A DNA stretch of 7,036 bases, taken from contig JAQGLP010000076.1 of NCBI GenBank assembly GCA_028292835.1, positions 1 to 7,036 on the forward strand, read 5' to 3'. The stretch comes from Variovorax sp. (GTDB lineage: Bacteria; Pseudomonadota; Gammaproteobacteria; Burkholderiales; Burkholderiaceae_C). The notes beneath the pieces were generated by a model. That model had not been told where the DNA came from. It ran no database searches and saw only the letters and a program-made list of their open reading frames with translations. A program made the translations under genes and the position numbers. Each line of letters opens with the position of its first letter. Position 1 is the stretch's first letter. This document shows, in pieces, positions 5,233-7,036 of this stretch.

Positions 5233-6441
5233 ATGGAAAGCTACTACCTCGACTGGGCCAATCTGCTGCTGCGCTGGGTCCACGTTATCACCGCCATCGC
5301 ATGGATCGGCGCGTCCTTCTACTTCGTGATGCTGGACAACAGCCTCGAAAGACCGCAGGACCAGGAATCGCTCGACAAGGGCGTGGGCGGCGAGCAGTGG
5401 GCGGTGCACGGCGGCGGCTTCTACAACTCGCAGAAGTACCTGCTGGCTCCCAAGAAGCTCCCCGACCACCTGCATTGGTCGTACTGGGAAAGCTATTCGA
5501 CCTGGCTGACCGGCTTCGCGCTGTTCACGCTGTCGTACCTCTGGAACGCCAGCACCTACCTGATCGACAAGTCCAAGATGGACTGGCAGCCCGGCGCCGC
5601 CATTGGCGTGGCGCTGGCCTTCCTGGTGGTGTTCTGGATCGTCTACGACGGCATCTGCCAGATCTTCGGGCGCCGCAAGAACGGCGACACGATCGTCGGC
5701 GTGCTGGTGGCCATCTTCATCGCGTTCGCAGCCTGGCTGGCCTGCCACTGGTTCGCCGGTCGCGCCGCCTTCCTGCTGGTCGGCGCCATGATGGCGACCA
5801 CCATGAGCGCCAACGTGTTCTTCTGGATCATTCCCGGCCAGCGCAAGAACGTCGCGGCATTGCGTGCCGGCAATCCGGTCGATCCGGTGCACGGCCAGCG
5901 CGGCAAGCAGCGCAGCGTGCACAACACGTACTTCACGCTGCCAGTGCTGTTCGCCATGCTGAGCAACCACTACAGCTTCACCTACACGAACAAGTACAAC
6001 TGGGTCGTGCTGCTGCTGATCATGCTCGGCGGCGCTGCCATCCGCCAGTTCTTCGTGGTGCGCCACCGCTTCAAGCTCGGCAACGCCGGCAACCCGCTGC
6101 CGTATGCGCTGGTCGGCGTCGCCGTGCTCGGCCTGACCCTCATCTTCATGAGGCCGGAGCCGACGCTGGCCGCCGCACCTGGTGCCGCGGCAACCCAGAA
6201 GGTCGCCTTCGGCGACGTGCAGAAAGTCCTGGAGCAGCGCTGCTACCTGTGCCACGGCGCGCAGGTCCAGATGAAGAACGTTCGCGTCGACAGCCCCGAG
6301 CAGGTCGCGGCCCATGCGCAGAACATCTACCAGCAGGTGGTGGTGACCAAGATCATGCCGATGAACAACGCCACCGGCATCACCGACGACGAGCGCGCCC
6401 TGATCGCACGCTGGTTCGACGCCGGCGCCAAGACCAACTGA
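5233..6441 (+). CDS. puuD: Urate hydroxylase PuuD (membrane protein with C-terminal cytochrome c domain)
   Basis: This 402-residue protein oxidises urate to 5-hydroxyisourate at the inner membrane and passes electrons to the respiratory chain, unlike soluble uricase. The N-terminal part is the PuuD membrane domain (DUF989-like). It has about eight hydrophobic segments, near residues 10-34, 90-108, 121-142, 152-171, 177-200, 233-247, 257-275 and 289-306. A short Ala/Pro-rich linker (310-321) leads to a cytochrome c domain with heme-attachment motif CYLCH (Cys337, Cys340, His341) and a likely axial Met in KIMPMNN (Met375 or Met377). The start at 5233 gives the family opening with WANLLLRWVHVITAIAWIG. 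A TTG at 5221 would add four residues and is less likely. Only a weak GAGAGA precedes the start. The cytochrome domain should be periplasmic and needs the c-type cytochrome maturation system. The gene is probably monocistronic or weakly coupled to the kinase downstream, because a strong terminator follows. Confidence 0.95.
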   Translation: MESYYLDWANLLLRWVHVITAIAWIGASFYFVMLDNSLERPQDQESLDKGVGGEQWAVHGGGFYNSQKYLLAPKKLPDHLHWSYWESYSTWLTGFALFTLSYLWNASTYLIDKSKMDWQPGAAIGVALAFLVVFWIVYDGICQIFGRRKNGDTIVGVLVAIFIAFAAWLACHWFAGRAAFLLVGAMMATTMSANVFFWIIPGQRKNVAALRAGNPVDPVHGQRGKQRSVHNTYFTLPVLFAMLSNHYSFTYTNKYNWVVLLLIMLGGAAIRQFFVVRHRFKLGNAGNPLPYALVGVAVLGLTLIFMRPEPTLAAAPGAAATQKVAFGDVQKVLEQRCYLCHGAQVQMKNVRVDSPEQVAAHAQNIYQQVVVTKIMPMNNATGITDDERALIARWFDAGAKTN

Positions 6442-6465
6442 GGTCGGCGCATCCGAGCCGCTCAC

Positions 6466-6478
6466 CGGGCGGCACAAT
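6466..6478 (+). promoter_or_regulatory. Possible -10 region for the glycerate kinase gene
   Basis: CGGGCGG followed by CACAAT (6473-6478) has the same layout as CGGGCGG plus TATAAC upstream of the lipoprotein gene (minus strand, 4148-4136). CACAAT matches the -10 consensus at four of six positions, and I see no convincing -35. If real, transcription would start near 6485 and the terminator at 6493-6529 would lie in the leader. Confidence 0.25.
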
Positions 6479-6492
6479 GCAAATCATCCGGC

Positions 6493-6529
6493 AAACCCGG
6501 CTCGACTTCCCCTTGAGCCGGGTTTTTTT
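6493..6529 (+). terminator. Strong intrinsic terminator after puuD
   Basis: AAACCCGGCTC (6493-6503) pairs perfectly with GAGCCGGGTTT (6515-6525) across an 11-nt loop. The T-run of seven (6523-6529) overlaps the 3' end of the stem. The stem is 11 bp with a GC-rich centre and begins 51 nt after the puuD stop. The upstream A-run is too short (three A) for good termination on the minus strand. Confidence 0.9.
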
Positions 6530-6566
6530 GTGGGGCCGGAATTTTTCATCCTGGAGACGACAGTCC

Positions 6567-7036
6567 ATGACCGCATCGAACAGCCTATCGCCCGACAACC
6601 TGCCCGACCCCGTGACGGCTCCCCGCGCCTTCCTCGAAGCGCTCTACCGGGTGGCGGTCGACCGCGCCTTGCCCCTGTCGAGCATGGGCGCGCACCTGCC
6701 GCCGCCGCCCAAGGGACGCACGCTGGTGCTCGGCGCCGGCAAGGCGGGTGCTTCGATGGCGCAGGCGCTCGAAGCGCTGTGGCCGGCCGAGGCACCGCTT
6801 TCGGGGCTGGTCGTCACGCGCTACGGTCACATCCCGCCGCGTCCGGCCGGGCTTGAACAGCGCATCGAGATCGTGGAAGCCTCCCACCCGGTGCCCGACG
6901 AGGCAGGCGAGCAGGCGGCCCGGCGCATCCTCGCGCTCGCCGACGGCCTGTATGCGGACGACCTGTTGGTGTGCCTGATCTCGGGCTGCTGCTCTTCGCT
7001 CCTGTTGTTGCCGGCCGAAGGCATGACGATGTCCGA
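6567..7036 (+). CDS. Glycerate 2-kinase (TtuD/GckA, MOFRL family), 3' end outside window
   Basis: ATG at 6567 opens a frame that is still open at the right edge, with 156 whole codons visible. The segment matches the N-terminal part of glycerate 2-kinases (DUF4147/MOFRL type, normally about 420-430 residues), which phosphorylate D-glycerate to 2-phosphoglycerate in the cytoplasm. Recognisable are LVLGAGKAGASMAQALE (53-69), GLVVTRYGH (80-88), EASHPVPDEAG (104-114) and ADDLLVCLISG (130-140) leading into SSLLLLPAEGMT (143-154). GGAGA (6553-6557) is 9 nt before the start. Known pathway logic links it to this locus: ureide breakdown yields glyoxylate, which glyoxylate carboligase and tartronate semialdehyde reductase turn into glycerate. 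Oddly, the loop usually reading SGGGS is SGCCS here (Cys141, Cys142). The gene lies only 37 nt after a strong terminator, so its transcription is unclear. Confidence 0.88.
   Translation, partial: MTASNSLSPDNLPDPVTAPRAFLEALYRVAVDRALPLSSMGAHLPPPPKGRTLVLGAGKAGASMAQALEALWPAEAPLSGLVVTRYGHIPPRPAGLEQRIEIVEASHPVPDEAGEQAARRILALADGLYADDLLVCLISGCCSSLLLLPAEGMTMS

Noticed and set aside
5158..6477. Minus-strand ORF of 439 codons opposite puuD
   Set aside because: It is the antisense shadow of puuD. Its His/Asp/Val/Ala-rich translation looks like a reverse-read membrane protein and would cross the puuD leader.
1..7036. Mobile elements, CRISPR arrays, tRNA or rRNA genes
   Set aside because: I saw no transposase-like protein, no terminal inverted repeats, no regularly spaced repeats and no RNA-gene-like stretches. 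Gene content is consistently metabolic and base composition is even.

Overview
The window is high-GC DNA with strong third-position G/C bias, so long antisense ORFs shadow almost every real gene. Protein wording, the UraD-AllC fusion and the overall layout suggest a betaproteobacterium of the Comamonadaceae (Variovorax/Acidovorax-like). This placement is by recognition and was not confirmed by a search.

Layout. Positions 1-3032 hold a minus-strand operon that reads leftwards: an FCD-type GntR regulator (2364-3032), the allantoinase puuE (1386-2348), and a fusion of OHCU decarboxylase (UraD) with allantoate amidohydrolase (AllC) that starts at 1384 and leaves the window at base 1. From the shared 85-bp control region, uraH (3118-3468) reads rightwards. 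A lipoprotein with a TonB-C-like domain (3556-4110, minus) converges on uraH and diverges from xdhC (4203-5030, plus). puuD, the membrane-bound cytochrome-c urate hydroxylase (5233-6441, plus), follows after a 202-bp gap. A strong intrinsic terminator lies at 6493-6529. A glycerate 2-kinase gene starts at 6567 and runs off the right edge.

How the genes fit together. XdhC matures xanthine dehydrogenase, which makes urate. PuuD oxidises urate to 5-hydroxyisourate (HIU), UraH hydrolyses HIU to OHCU, and the UraD domain gives S-allantoin. PuuE opens allantoin to allantoate, and the AllC domain starts nitrogen release from allantoate. Glyoxylate made further down can go through tartronate semialdehyde to glycerate, which the kinase at the right edge would phosphorylate. 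The window therefore encodes the whole route from urate to ureidoglycine. The xanthine dehydrogenase subunits are not present.

The main regulatory signal is a near-identical 22-bp element, centred on the palindrome TGTATACA. It occurs once in the gntR/uraH divergent region (3059-3080) and once upstream of puuD (5076-5097), in the same orientation relative to uraH and puuD. It is the best candidate operator for the GntR regulator and would join the three transcription units into one regulon. Other points worth attention are the fusion of two non-consecutive pathway steps, a Gly-Gly to Cys-Cys change in a conserved glycerate kinase loop, and a terminator that may lie inside the leader of the kinase mRNA.
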